Shown piece after piece: positions 25,353 to 33,057 of a stretch of DNA of 64,000 nt (position 1 is the first letter of the stretch; every line of letters begins with the position of its first letter). The DNA lies in NCBI GenBank assembly GCA_046329195.1, contig JAXLVB010000003.1, positions 682,001 to 746,000 on the forward strand. Reading direction: 5' to 3'. The notes beneath the pieces are model-generated. The model was given only the letters and a program-made list of their open reading frames with translations, ran no database searches and had not been told where the DNA came from. The DNA comes from JAXLVB01 sp046329195. Its GTDB lineage: Bacteria > Bacteroidota > Bacteroidia > Cytophagales > Spirosomataceae. The position numbers and the translations under genes are program-made.

Positions 25353-25994
25353 ATGTCAAAAGGTACCAAACTTTTATTGTTTGTTGTTGGGCTGGTGCTG
25401 CTCAGTTGGGGCGTGTACGAGTGTAAGTACTACGGTAGCTACTGGCTCGACACCTACCAACGCCCTTGGGCTTACAGCACGGACCCCAATACCAAGCTAC
25501 TAGTGGGTGAGTGGCAGGGTATATTCAAAGACCCCAACGGCATCCAGAAAAAACTGATCCTCCAGATTGTGGAGCCTCTCAGCGAAGCCGAAAGAGAACA
25601 AAAAGCGAGTCGCCGGGTTCGCAAACGTAAGGGATTAGGGGCTCACGAAGACAAGCGGGCTTTTGATGGCTTTGCCCACGTAACCAGCAAATTAGGTACC
25701 GAAGACTATGAGATTTACGGAAGTGTTGAGCAAGACGACTACCACCATTTTCATTTCAACTTCCGCCCCGCCGACGAAGCCAAGCGTATCTTGCCCAACT
25801 TCACCTTACTCGAAGCTCAAGCGGGTTCTTGGCAAGACGACCAACTCACCATTCGCCTTAGTTTTAGCCATCACCAAGCCGACGGGAGTAGTTCTTACAG
25901 CAGCCAAGGAGTAGTCAAAAATGGAAAAATCGAATGGCAATCATCCAAAGATGACCAAAAAGTAGCAGCTACTCTGGTCAGAATCAAGCAGTAG
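25353..25994 (+). CDS. Membrane-anchored protein of unknown function
   Basis: A 213-aa protein from ATG 25353 (MSKGTKLLLFVVGLVLLSWG); the upstream frame begins with a TTG. One N-terminal membrane helix is followed by an extracytoplasmic domain (KLLVGEWQGIFKDPNG; EDYEIYGSVEQDDYHH), which looks like a beta-barrel with a lipocalin-like opening. No family recognised. It has its own consensus promoter and ends 3 nt from the convergent murB. Confidence 0.7.
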   Translation: MSKGTKLLLFVVGLVLLSWGVYECKYYGSYWLDTYQRPWAYSTDPNTKLLVGEWQGIFKDPNGIQKKLILQIVEPLSEAEREQKASRRVRKRKGLGAHEDKRAFDGFAHVTSKLGTEDYEIYGSVEQDDYHHFHFNFRPADEAKRILPNFTLLEAQAGSWQDDQLTIRLSFSHHQADGSSSYSSQGVVKNGKIEWQSSKDDQKVAATLVRIKQ

Positions 25995-25997
25995 CGC

Positions 25998-27020
25998 TTA
26001 TCCAATAAAATTCACCTCAGCGTGCAGGCTAATGCCAAACTTTTCGGCCACCGAAGCCTGTATCTGCTCCGACAGCGCCTTGATGTCAGAGCCTGTGCCG
26101 CCGCCATAGTTGACCAGCACCAAAGCCTGGCGAGCATGCACGCCCACTGCGCCTGTGCGGTAGCCTTTCCAGCCCGCCTGCTCAATGAGCCAACCCGCTG
26201 GTACTTTGGTTGTAGTAGCCGAGGTTACGTAACCCGGCATAGTGGGATACTGGGCTTTTAGTTGCTCGTATTGTTGGGTCAGTATCTCCGGGTTTTTGAA
26301 AAAACTACCGGCGTTTCCAATTTCGGCTGGGTTGGGCAACTTACTCTGCCGAATCTGAATCACGGCCTCGCTCACCGCCTTGATACTCAGCTCCGTCACG
26401 CCACGGTCGGCGAGTGTTTTTTGAATATCGCCGTAATTGGTATGAAAGGTCGGCGTTTTGCTGAGGCGAAACGTCACGTCCACAATCACGTACTGGCCTT
26501 TGGCTTCGTGCTTAAAAATGCTCTCTCGGTACCCAAATCGGCAGGTGGGCAAATCAAACGTCACCAACTGATGGTCGCTGAGGCGCAGGGCGGTGAGTTC
26601 TTCAAAAACTTCCTTGATTTCGACCCCGTAGGCCCCGATGTTTTGCATGGGCGCCGCCCCCACTGTGCCCGGTATCAACGACAGGTTCTCTACGCCGGCA
26701 TAGTGATGCTCAATGCAATACAGCACAAACTCATGCCACACCTCCCCTGCCCCTACCTTGAGCCACACTGAGTGTTCGTCTTCCTTGACCTTCTCGATAC
26801 CTTTGATGGCCATTTTCAGCACCAAGCCTTCTACATCTTGCAGAAACAGCACGTTACTGCCCCCGCCTAACAACAAAAGGCGTTCTGCTTGGTAGGCAGG
26901 CAGGGTCAAGACCTCTTGGAGTTGGTCGAGGTGCTGGACTTCCACAAAATAACGGGCGTTGGCCGCTATGCCAAAGGTGTTAAAAGGCTGGAGGGAAACG
27001 TTTTTTTGAATTTCTACCAT
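25998..27020 (-). CDS. murB: UDP-N-acetylenolpyruvoylglucosamine reductase
   Basis: Reduces UDP-GlcNAc-enolpyruvate to UDP-MurNAc with FAD and NADPH, in cytoplasmic peptidoglycan synthesis. FAD-binding LLLGGGSNVLFLQD (about 58-71), GTVGAAPMQNIGAYG, the YRESIFK block and the catalytic-serine stretch IGNAGSFFKNP are present. The start ATG 27020 gives 340 aa; a GTG at 27053 would add 11 residues unlike the family. It is divergent from the SPOR lipoprotein gene. Confidence 0.95.
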   Translation of the reverse strand: MVEIQKNVSLQPFNTFGIAANARYFVEVQHLDQLQEVLTLPAYQAERLLLLGGGSNVLFLQDVEGLVLKMAIKGIEKVKEDEHSVWLKVGAGEVWHEFVLYCIEHHYAGVENLSLIPGTVGAAPMQNIGAYGVEIKEVFEELTALRLSDHQLVTFDLPTCRFGYRESIFKHEAKGQYVIVDVTFRLSKTPTFHTNYGDIQKTLADRGVTELSIKAVSEAVIQIRQSKLPNPAEIGNAGSFFKNPEILTQQYEQLKAQYPTMPGYVTSATTTKVPAGWLIEQAGWKGYRTGAVGVHARQALVLVNYGGGTGSDIKALSEQIQASVAEKFGISLHAEVNFIG

Positions 27021-27137
27021 GATTTTTCGGACAATTACTGGCAATCGGGGCACAAACTAACGAATTGCCTGTTGCATTTTTGGGATTTTCGGAGAAAATT
27101 TGCAAAATACTCTCTATCCCAAGGACAACCCTGCTGC

Positions 27138-27680
27138 ATGAAAATCGCTTTGAAACTTAGCCCTGTCTTCTTGTTGGTCGTGTTGGCGGCCTGTAGCAAA
27201 ACGACTACCCCTTCCAAAACCGCAACCTCGACCACCTACGACGAAGATTTAGCGTCGTTTCGGCCTAAATATGCCGTAGCAGCTCCACCGACTTCCGTTA
27301 CGCCAACCAAAGAAACGCCCCCGCCTGTGAAGGCAGCCATGACCGACCAGCCGCTGCACATCAACCGACGGCTCGACATGGTACTCGACACCATTGCCAT
27401 GCGCAACAAGGCCGTGAAGTTTGCCAACGGTTTCCGCATTATGTTGTATGTGGGTAACAACCGCCAAGAGGCCGACAACGCCAAGATTTTCTGTTATCAG
27501 ACGTTCCCAGAGCTGAACCCTTACATGACGTTTACGCAACCCACCTACCGAGTCAAAATCGGTGATTTTATGACCCGCCTCGATGCCGAGCGCTACTTTG
27601 AACAGCTCAAACTACAATACCCCAGCGCCCTGATTATCAACGACAAAGTAGATATTAAAAAGAGTGTATTGGTGAAGTAA
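27138..27680 (+). CDS. SPOR-domain-like lipoprotein
   Basis: A 180-aa protein from ATG 27138, where a lipoprotein signal begins (MKIALKLSPVFLLVVLAAC); the open frame runs back to 26889 but overlaps murB. A proline/threonine-rich linker (30-75) leads to a C-terminal SPOR-like domain (about 100-178): FANGFRIMLYVGNNRQEA and YRVKIGDFMTRLDAERYFEQ. SPOR domains bind denuded peptidoglycan at division sites. It is divergent from murB, which fits a wall role. Confidence 0.85.
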   Translation: MKIALKLSPVFLLVVLAACSKTTTPSKTATSTTYDEDLASFRPKYAVAAPPTSVTPTKETPPPVKAAMTDQPLHINRRLDMVLDTIAMRNKAVKFANGFRIMLYVGNNRQEADNAKIFCYQTFPELNPYMTFTQPTYRVKIGDFMTRLDAERYFEQLKLQYPSALIINDKVDIKKSVLVK

Positions 27681-27865
27681 TAGGCAATTTGATGTGAAGT
27701 GGAATCTTGTTAATAAAGACCTACTCGTTCAAGTCTGTGACTTGGACTTTTATATTAACATCAATAGCTGGACACTCGTGTACACAAGAGAACGCCTGTG
27801 CCAATGCAAACATTTGGACATTTGAAAAAGCTTTTTTTACACTTGTGGATATAAAAAGATTACAT

Positions 27866-27976
27866 CCCAACAAAGCAAATAGTACGACAAGAAAAGCACC
27901 CTATAATCTTGGATTAATACCTCAACAATACAAAAAACACATCAAAACTTTCGTAAATTTGAGAGTTGGTGGCAAG
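27866..27976. repeat. Weak attC-like site (left boundary)
   Basis: CCCAAC (27866-27871), CAAAT-AG-TACGA (27876-27887), then after 63 nt TCGTA-A-ATTTG (27951-27961) and GTTGGTGGCAAG (27965-27976). Outer CCAAC/GTTGG and inner 5+5 bp arms pair, with unpaired 4/3-nt spacers and a 2/1-nt bulge, which is the shape of an integron attC. The arms are short and could be chance in AT-rich DNA. Confidence 0.4.
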
Positions 27977-28077
27977 TTTATAGCCTCATTCCGTTTAACG
28001 AAAATCAGAAACCAAGAGAAAATAATATATTTTTTCATTTTGACTTTACATTATAACAAAATAAAAATTTTGATTTC

Positions 28078-28110
28078 ACTTTGAAATACAAAGTACTTTT
28101 TATATTTTTG
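28078..28110 (+). promoter_or_regulatory. Promoter and operator of the cassette operon
   Basis: TTTG (28080-28083), N19, TATTTTTG (28103-28110): exact consensus. An inverted repeat ACTTTG-AAATA-CAAAGT (28078-28094) covers the -33 element, so a bound protein would block or modulate transcription. Confidence 0.75.
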
Positions 28111-28149
28111 ATTCGTTTATTATTCAAGCACTCTAAATTATAGTCAATT

Positions 28150-28356
28150 ATGAAAAATAAGATTGGAAAATTTACTGGTTTCGTACTCGGTTTGCTATTG
28201 GCTTCTCTTGGAATAGCCATGTTATCACATCTTCACCCTGAAGAAGATTTTGCAGGAATAACGATTTTTACTTTATTACTTTCAGGATTGTTTTTTTCGA
28301 TAATCGGTTCAATGCTTCAAAACTACATTAACAAAAAGAAAATACAGAACCAATGA
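28150..28356 (+). CDS. Small two-helix membrane protein
   Basis: A 68-aa protein with two predicted membrane helices (FTGFVLGLLLASLGIAML; FTLLLSGLFFSIIGSML) joined by a short acidic turn (HLHPEEDF) and a lysine-rich end. No family recognised. Its stop overlaps the next start by 4 nt, so it is translationally coupled to the NlpE-like gene. It is AT-rich, like the whole segment, and about 40 nt after a consensus promoter. Confidence 0.7.
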   Translation: MKNKIGKFTGFVLGLLLASLGIAMLSHLHPEEDFAGITIFTLLLSGLFFSIIGSMLQNYINKKKIQNQ

Positions 28357-29267
28357 AAAATCTAAAATTGTTTATTTATCCATTCATTTTTCTCTTACTG
28401 CTTGGACTGAATAGTTCGTTCTTTAGTGTCTTTGACAAGCATGGTAATGTCTTGCTTGCAGCTTGTACACCAGGGGGCGATTTAATTAAATCGCAGCTAA
28501 GTATCCCAAATGAGACGAAAATAGATTTTATTAAATGGGATTTAACCTTTAACACCCAGAACACGTTTGTATTAAACATAGTTTATGGCGAATCACAACC
28601 AAATACATTAGGTTTCAAGCAAGGTGGACAAAAGAAATCGTATCAAGGTGAATACCGTATTTCCAAAGACAATGGCAACGAAATATATCATTTGAAAAGT
28701 AGCAGTTTCCAAACTGGAATTTCAATGATAAAACTCAATGCAAATGTTTTTCACTTATTAACGCCACAAAAACAACTTATGGTTGGCAATGGCGGTTGGA
28801 GCTATACTCTAAATAATATAACCCCTAACAAAAATATTTACCCATTGCCTACGCTTGCAAATTCAACAGCTATATTAAGCGACACCTCATTACAAATAAT
28901 TTATGACGGACGGACACCATGCCAAGACTTTGCTGAGGAAAACAATCTGACGGTAAGCCAATCTTGTTTCAAATTAAAATGGAAACTTATTTTAAATAGA
29001 GACCCCAAAACTTTACAACCCACAACTTACACTTTGAAAAGAACAAACAGTAGGGAAACTGACATTAAGGGCAATTGGACAATTATTAAAGAGTTAGAGC
29101 CAAATCAAAATGCCATCGTTCTTCAACTTGACCCCGACAAACCTAATCAGACTATTTCGCTGCTTGTCGGTGATGAAAATGTTTTGTTTTTCTTACATAA
29201 GGATAAGAATCTGTTTGTAGGTAATGACAATTTTAGCTTTACACTCAATAAAAGACAAAATAAATGA
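28353..29267 (+). CDS. NlpE-like exported protein with duplicated domain
   Basis: A 304-aa protein with an N-terminal signal or anchor (FIYPFIFLLLLGLNSSFF). It contains two similar halves: KWDLTFN...LMVGNGGWSYTLNN in the first and KWKLILN...LFVGNDNFSFTLNK in the second, each probably a small beta-barrel. The second half opens with YDGRTPCQDFAEE and has PTTYTLKRT, a layout like NlpE-type (copper-stress lipoprotein) domains of Bacteroidota. A ligand or stress-sensing role is inference. It overlaps both neighbours by 4 nt. Confidence 0.68.
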   Translation: MKNLKLFIYPFIFLLLLGLNSSFFSVFDKHGNVLLAACTPGGDLIKSQLSIPNETKIDFIKWDLTFNTQNTFVLNIVYGESQPNTLGFKQGGQKKSYQGEYRISKDNGNEIYHLKSSSFQTGISMIKLNANVFHLLTPQKQLMVGNGGWSYTLNNITPNKNIYPLPTLANSTAILSDTSLQIIYDGRTPCQDFAEENNLTVSQSCFKLKWKLILNRDPKTLQPTTYTLKRTNSRETDIKGNWTIIKELEPNQNAIVLQLDPDKPNQTISLLVGDENVLFFLHKDKNLFVGNDNFSFTLNKRQNK

Positions 29268-30004
29268 ATCGATTTTACAAATTTGAACAATATTATAATG
29301 AAGCTAAGAGAAACAAGTGGTATGGTTATTTTGCCTTTTTTTGTCGTTTTACCTTAGCTGTTGCATGGATAATTTCAGGAATTGTGAAAATTAAAGGAGA
29401 ACGCTTCGCTGCAGGTTTATCTCATAATCATCCATTAGGACAATATTTTGATGCCTTGCTCAATACTGGCTACTATTATACATTTATTGGCGTAGGACAA
29501 GTAATTGTTGCTATACTATTGCTCATTCCACGAACTGCACTACTTGGGGCTATTTGTAGCTTTCCAATTATTCTAAACATATGTGTTTTGACTTATGCTG
29601 TTCGGTTTGAAGGCACTCGGGCTGCAACATTTATGTTATTGGCAAATTTATTTTTATTGTGCTGGGACTATAACAGACTTAAATTCATTTTACCTTTCAA
29701 GCAAGTTGAAATAGAAGCAACCTCAACTAATGGAAAATCAAAAAGTAATAAATTTCCTTTTTTGTTTTTTGGAAGCGTAGTAACTACTCTTGCGGCTGTT
29801 GTATATTTAAACAATGTCATTTATGACATTCGGCCTGGCAATGAACCAGCAGAATGTTGGAATAGTTGCCCTGGTAATAGCAATCCAAAGGCTTGTGAAG
29901 ATTTTTGTGATTGTATTCATAACAAGGGTAATCCGCTTGGCAAATGTTTAGAAGATTATGAAAAGACAAAGAATGATAGTTTGAATACCCCAATGGACAA
30001 ATAA
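29264..30004 (+). CDS. DoxX-like membrane protein with cysteine-rich tail
   Basis: A 246-aa protein. Four membrane helices occur in the first 150 residues (FTLAVAWIISGIVKIKGE opens the DoxX-like domain; FIGVGQVIVAILLLIP; ANLFLLCWDYNRLKF), then a fifth (FLFFGSVVTTLAAVVYL), then an extracytoplasmic tail with six cysteines (CWNSCPGN, CEDFCDCIH, GKCLEDYE). DoxX-type proteins are often part of quinone or redox stress systems, but the role here is unknown. Last gene of the three-gene unit. Confidence 0.72.
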   Translation: MNRFYKFEQYYNEAKRNKWYGYFAFFCRFTLAVAWIISGIVKIKGERFAAGLSHNHPLGQYFDALLNTGYYYTFIGVGQVIVAILLLIPRTALLGAICSFPIILNICVLTYAVRFEGTRAATFMLLANLFLLCWDYNRLKFILPFKQVEIEATSTNGKSKSNKFPFLFFGSVVTTLAAVVYLNNVIYDIRPGNEPAECWNSCPGNSNPKACEDFCDCIHNKGNPLGKCLEDYEKTKNDSLNTPMDK

Positions 30005-30006
30005 AA

Positions 30007-30146
30007 CCTGCCACCAACATCGTATTGGCAATAGTGGGGCTGACAGTTGTAAAATCAACATTTGTAATTCTATTGGGCATTTGTACAAATGCTGGGCTGA
30101 CGTTTTTCAAAAGCCCCACCATCGCCAATACGTAGCCGTTGACCCT
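30007..30146. repeat. attC-like long imperfect palindrome (right boundary)
   Basis: Outer cores CAAC (30015-30018) and GTTG (30138-30141); unpaired spacers AT and TAGCC; 21-bp arms at 30021-30041 and 30112-30132 with 19 of 21 pairs (two A-C mismatches); an inner 16-bp perfect palindrome (30077-30092). The core-to-core length of about 125 bp is within the attC range. It could instead be only a large terminator hairpin. Confidence 0.6.
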
Positions 30147-30167
30147 CGTGTAAGAATAGCCCACCAC

Positions 30168-30207
30168 AAAAAAGAGTAAGCAACAGCCCTAAGACCATTA
30201 CTTACTC
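30168..30207 (-). terminator. Terminator of fabD
   Basis: Minus-strand stem GAGTAAG / CTTACTC (arms 30201-30207 and 30174-30180) with a 20-nt loop, followed by TTTTTT. It lies 20 nt past the fabD stop. Confidence 0.65.
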
Positions 30208-30227
30208 CTTTATCAGTTCAATAGTAC

Positions 30228-31103
30228 CTAAATACCAGCTACTTCGGCGGCTGGGCTTATCTTTTTAACCAAGCCTTGTAGTACCTTACCGGGGCCACAC
30301 TCTACAAACAAAGTGGCGCCATCGGCTACCATGTTTTCAACTGACTGCGTCCAGCGCACGGGGGCGGTGAGTTGCGCAATCAGGTTGGCTTTGATGGTAG
30401 CCACGTCGGTAGCGGCTTGGGCGTTTACGTTTTGATAAATGGCACAAATGGGTGTTTTTAGCTCGGTGGCTTCTATGGCAGCGGCCAGTTCTTCACGAGC
30501 GGGCTCCATCAATGGCGAGTGAAACGCCCCTCCTACCGGCAACGGCAATACCCGCTTAGCACCAGCCTCTTTTAGCTTTTCGCCTGCCAGCCGCACGCCT
30601 TCGTGCGTACCGGAGATGACGACTTGCCCCGGGCAGTTGAAGTTGGCAGCTACCACTACCTCGTCGGTGACAGAAGCACAGATTTCTTCGATTTTAGCGT
30701 CGTCGAGACCCAATACAGCAGCCATCGTAGAGGGCTGGAGTTCGCAGGCTTTTTGCATGGCCAAGGCCCGTTGCGACACTAACTTGAGCCCATCGGCAAA
30801 CGAGAGAGCACCCGCAGCCACCAAGGCCGAAAACTCGCCCAAGGAGTGCCCAGCCACCATATCAGGCTTAAAATCAGGCGTTTCTAAGGCTTTGATTACC
30901 GAATGGATAAAGATGGCAGGTTGAGTCACTTTGGTTTGTTTGAGTTCGTCGTCGGTGCCTTCAAACATCACTTTGGTAATCTCAAAGCCCAATAGCTCAT
31001 TGGCTTGTTCAAACAAAGCTTTGGCTGACTTGGAGCTTTCGTAGAGGTCTTTGCCCATGCCCGAAAACTGGGAGCCTTGACCCGGAAAAACGTATGCTTT
31101 CAT
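30228..31103 (-). CDS. fabD: Malonyl-CoA:ACP transacylase
   Basis: Transfers malonate from CoA to acyl carrier protein in fatty acid synthesis. A 291-aa protein with the start signature FPGQGSQFSGMGKDL, the nucleophile motif GHSLGEFSAL (Ser87), GGAFHSPLM with the catalytic histidine, and FVECGPGKVLQGL near the end. Length is normal. It stands alone on the minus strand; other fab genes are not nearby. Its leader seems to start near 31263 and holds a palindrome. Confidence 0.96.
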   Translation of the reverse strand: MKAYVFPGQGSQFSGMGKDLYESSKSAKALFEQANELLGFEITKVMFEGTDDELKQTKVTQPAIFIHSVIKALETPDFKPDMVAGHSLGEFSALVAAGALSFADGLKLVSQRALAMQKACELQPSTMAAVLGLDDAKIEEICASVTDEVVVAANFNCPGQVVISGTHEGVRLAGEKLKEAGAKRVLPLPVGGAFHSPLMEPAREELAAAIEATELKTPICAIYQNVNAQAATDVATIKANLIAQLTAPVRWTQSVENMVADGATLFVECGPGKVLQGLVKKISPAAEVAGI

Positions 31104-31262
31104 GGATGTTTCTTGTGATTTTTGATGGAGTTTTCAAAACAGGAGGTTCGTACCCCATCGGTCGTTATTGGTTATCTGATACTTCAATGTTTGTTTGAAT
31201 CGTCCTGATAGCTATCGGGACAACGTCGCACGTCTCATGTCAAGCGAGTACTTATGGGGCAG

Positions 31263-31270
31263 CAAAAGTA
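31263..31270 (-). promoter_or_regulatory. Putative -7 box of fabD
   Basis: TACTTTTG on the minus strand, exact TAnnTTTG, giving a leader of about 150 nt that includes the 31202-31221 palindrome. No -33 TTTG at the right spacing. Confidence 0.35.
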
Positions 31271-31315
31271 CAGCTTTTCTTTGAAATGCGTAGCGAATGA
31301 ATGTCTTGCCTTAGT

Positions 31316-31362
31316 GTAGCCTGTGAGGACACAGGCTACGGCGTGAGGACACAGGCTACGGC
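31316..31362. repeat. REP-like palindrome with tandem partial copy
   Basis: GTAGCCTGTG-AGGA-CACAGGCTAC (31316-31339), a 10+4+10 perfect palindrome. The 20-bp unit 31323-31342 is repeated exactly at 31343-31362. The same palindrome recurs at 62739-62760 and a decayed copy at 38345-38384. Confidence 0.75.
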
Positions 31363-31407
31363 GAAGAAAAAGTGCAACCATGCTCTTGGCAGAAGGTTTG
31401 CACCAGA

Positions 31408-32160
31408 TTACTGAACACTCAACGTGCTGACTTTCAGATTTTTTAACTCAAAACGCTCTGCTTCACTCAGCTTGCTACTCAGAAAAAGTTTCTCCATGAT
31501 TGGGAGGGTAGCGTCGGGCAGTACAGGTTGGTAAAATACAACATCTTGGAAACGGAGGCCCTCCACTTGCTGCGGATGAACGGCTTTCCCAAAGCGCAAT
31601 TTGCCATCAGGACGCTCGTAGGCTATGTAATCTACGGTATTTTCTTTGGTATGAATCCAGAGCATGAAGGCTTTGCCTACTCGATACGCTTCGGAGGTGG
31701 TATCGGGGAGAATTCTTATTTTGAAATACAGCTCGTCGTTGATGCTCACCTCGCCCAAGTACATTTTTTGCCCCGCTGTATGGCGCAGCAAATACGGCAA
31801 AAACGTCCAATAGGCCACGGTGGTCAAAGCTACTCGATTTGCCAAACGTTCTGCTTGATTCAGAGGCAAGGTGCCAGTGGACAAGGTAGAATCAGGAGTG
31901 ATGATGTCGTGAGCGGAAGCTCCCTTCGAGAATCGTTCGTACCGATACCGCTGCCCTTTTTGTTCAAGCTGAAACTGTTGGTTATTGTGCTCAAATGTGA
32001 CACGCACCTGCTCGTACGTAGAGCCTCCATAGCGCACAACGGCTCCGTCCAGAATGGTATCAGCAAGTTGAGCAGGGGTTTGATGTTGGCATGACAGAAA
32101 CAACGCCGTTAGGGCGATTAGAAGCACAAATCGAATCACAAAACGCTGAGATATTACCAT
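31408..32160 (-). CDS. DUF6503 family lipoprotein
   Basis: A 250-aa protein with a lipoprotein signal (LIALTALFLSC). The mature part follows the DUF6503 layout: YGGSTYEQVRVTFEHNNQQF, then RYRYERFSKG, LPYLLRHTAG and FKIRILPDTTSEA, a beta-rich fold related to LolA-like outer membrane lipoproteins. Its function is unknown. A -7 box TAATTTTG (32191-32198) lies 30 nt upstream of the ATG. Confidence 0.82.
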   Translation of the reverse strand: MVISQRFVIRFVLLIALTALFLSCQHQTPAQLADTILDGAVVRYGGSTYEQVRVTFEHNNQQFQLEQKGQRYRYERFSKGASAHDIITPDSTLSTGTLPLNQAERLANRVALTTVAYWTFLPYLLRHTAGQKMYLGEVSINDELYFKIRILPDTTSEAYRVGKAFMLWIHTKENTVDYIAYERPDGKLRFGKAVHPQQVEGLRFQDVVFYQPVLPDATLPIMEKLFLSSKLSEAERFELKNLKVSTLSVQ

Positions 32161-32190
32161 AAACTAAACCCAATTTTGACTATTTTCGCT

Positions 32191-32198
32191 CAAAATTA
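32191..32198 (-). promoter_or_regulatory. -7 box of the DUF6503 gene
   Basis: TAATTTTG on the minus strand, exact TAnnTTTG, 30 nt from the ATG. No -33 element seen. Confidence 0.4.
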
Positions 32199-32359
32199 GG
32201 CACACGAATCGTTACTTTTCCGAAATTTAACATATTTGCTACTGATTCGCTTGGTTGGGCGAACCACAATTAGCCTGCGTAACACAAAAACCTTCCACAA
32301 AAGGGTAATAGCGCCAGGCAGGACAAATGGCCTGATTGATTCTGTTTTTTCAACTATCT

Positions 32360-32920
32360 ATGACAACAATACCCCGTATCAAAAATGGTCATTTGCTGAT
32401 AGCAGAGCCATTTTTAGGTGATTCAAACTTTGAACGTAGCGTGGTGCTACTCTGTGAACACGACGCCAACGGCACCTTTGGCTTGGTGCTCAACCAAACC
32501 ACCAAAATGCACTTGGCCGACGTGATAGAAGACGATGTCTATCCCGACATTCCGCTGTTTTTGGGCGGGCCTGTGGCACAAAACACCTTGCATTTTATTC
32601 ATCGGCGGCCCGATTTGATAGAGCACTCGACACTGGTTACGGACAAGCTCTATTGGGGTGGCGATTTTGAGCAAATCAAACGAATGCTCAACGTGGGCAG
32701 TTTACCGCCCAACGATATTCGTTTTTTTGTGGGGTACTCGGGTTGGAGCCCAGGGCAATTGGACGACGAGCTTAAGCAAAACTCGTGGATTGTAACTCGC
32801 ACTTCATCGGAGATGATTTTTGATAGCCCAGTGGACCAACTCTGGCGTAGTGTCTTACGAGCGATGGGCGGCGAATACAAGGTCATGTCGCATTACCCCA
32901 CCGACCCAAGGTTGAATTGA
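32360..32920 (+). CDS. YqgE/AlgH family protein
   Basis: A 186-aa cytoplasmic protein started at ATG 32360 (MTTIPRIKNGHLLIAEPFLGD); the upstream frame starts with a non-ATG codon and adds eight unrelated residues. The YqgE/AlgH hallmarks are present: GHLLIAEPFL, FERSVVLLCEHDANGTFGLVLN and VGYSGWSPGQLDDEL. The function of the family is not settled. Single gene between a minus-strand lipoprotein gene and the GIN protein gene. Confidence 0.92.
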   Translation: MTTIPRIKNGHLLIAEPFLGDSNFERSVVLLCEHDANGTFGLVLNQTTKMHLADVIEDDVYPDIPLFLGGPVAQNTLHFIHRRPDLIEHSTLVTDKLYWGGDFEQIKRMLNVGSLPPNDIRFFVGYSGWSPGQLDDELKQNSWIVTRTSSEMIFDSPVDQLWRSVLRAMGGEYKVMSHYPTDPRLN

Positions 32921-33057
32921 GCTGGAGCATTCGGTAGCACAACATTATCTATATCATTAGGCCGATTAACTGTCGGTTTTTAACACTTTTTTCAATTGAC
33001 TTCGTAGGGGTACTTGTCTGCTTGCTTGTCTTCTGGGCATACAATCCTTTTATAGTC

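Larger units (their letters stand above)
27681..28149. other. Gene-poor AT-rich stretch before the cassette-like operon
   Basis: No convincing gene here. It holds a long imperfect hairpin at 27709-27759 (arms GTTAATA / TATTAAC, inner AAGTC-tgt-GACTT), a weak attC-like structure at 27866-27969, and the promoter at 28078-28110. The 125-codon frame at 27707-28084 runs through these structures and is probably not expressed. Confidence 0.6.
27966..30138. mobile_element. Putative gene cassette carrying three genes
   Basis: An AT-rich segment that starts at the core GTTGGTGGCAAG and ends in the attC-like palindrome whose left core CCTGCCACCAAC is complementary to that start (11 of 12). In integron cassettes these two boxes come from one site, so they are expected to match. 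The segment holds a complete three-gene operon with its own promoter. No integrase is in the window. Confidence 0.45.
31104..31407. other. Intergenic stretch: fabD leader and REP-like repeat
   Basis: No gene seen. It contains a 20-bp palindrome (GTCCTGATAG-CTATCGGGAC, 31202-31221, one mismatch), the putative fabD -7 box and a REP-like palindrome with a tandem copy at 31316-31362. Confidence 0.6.

Noticed and set aside
25175..25426. 83-codon plus-strand frame between the lipocalin-like gene and the gene at 25353
   Set aside because: It starts at a consensus promoter, overlaps the real gene in another frame and has no domain features.
27709..27759. Hairpin GTTAATA...TATTAAC as another attC-like site
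   Set aside because: The cores are in the wrong order (GTT left, AAC right) for attC; it is more likely an ordinary hairpin after the SPOR gene.
27707..28084. 125-codon plus-strand frame
   Set aside because: It runs through two hairpin structures and the promoter of the next operon, has no signal or domain, and its composition is that of AT-rich noncoding DNA.
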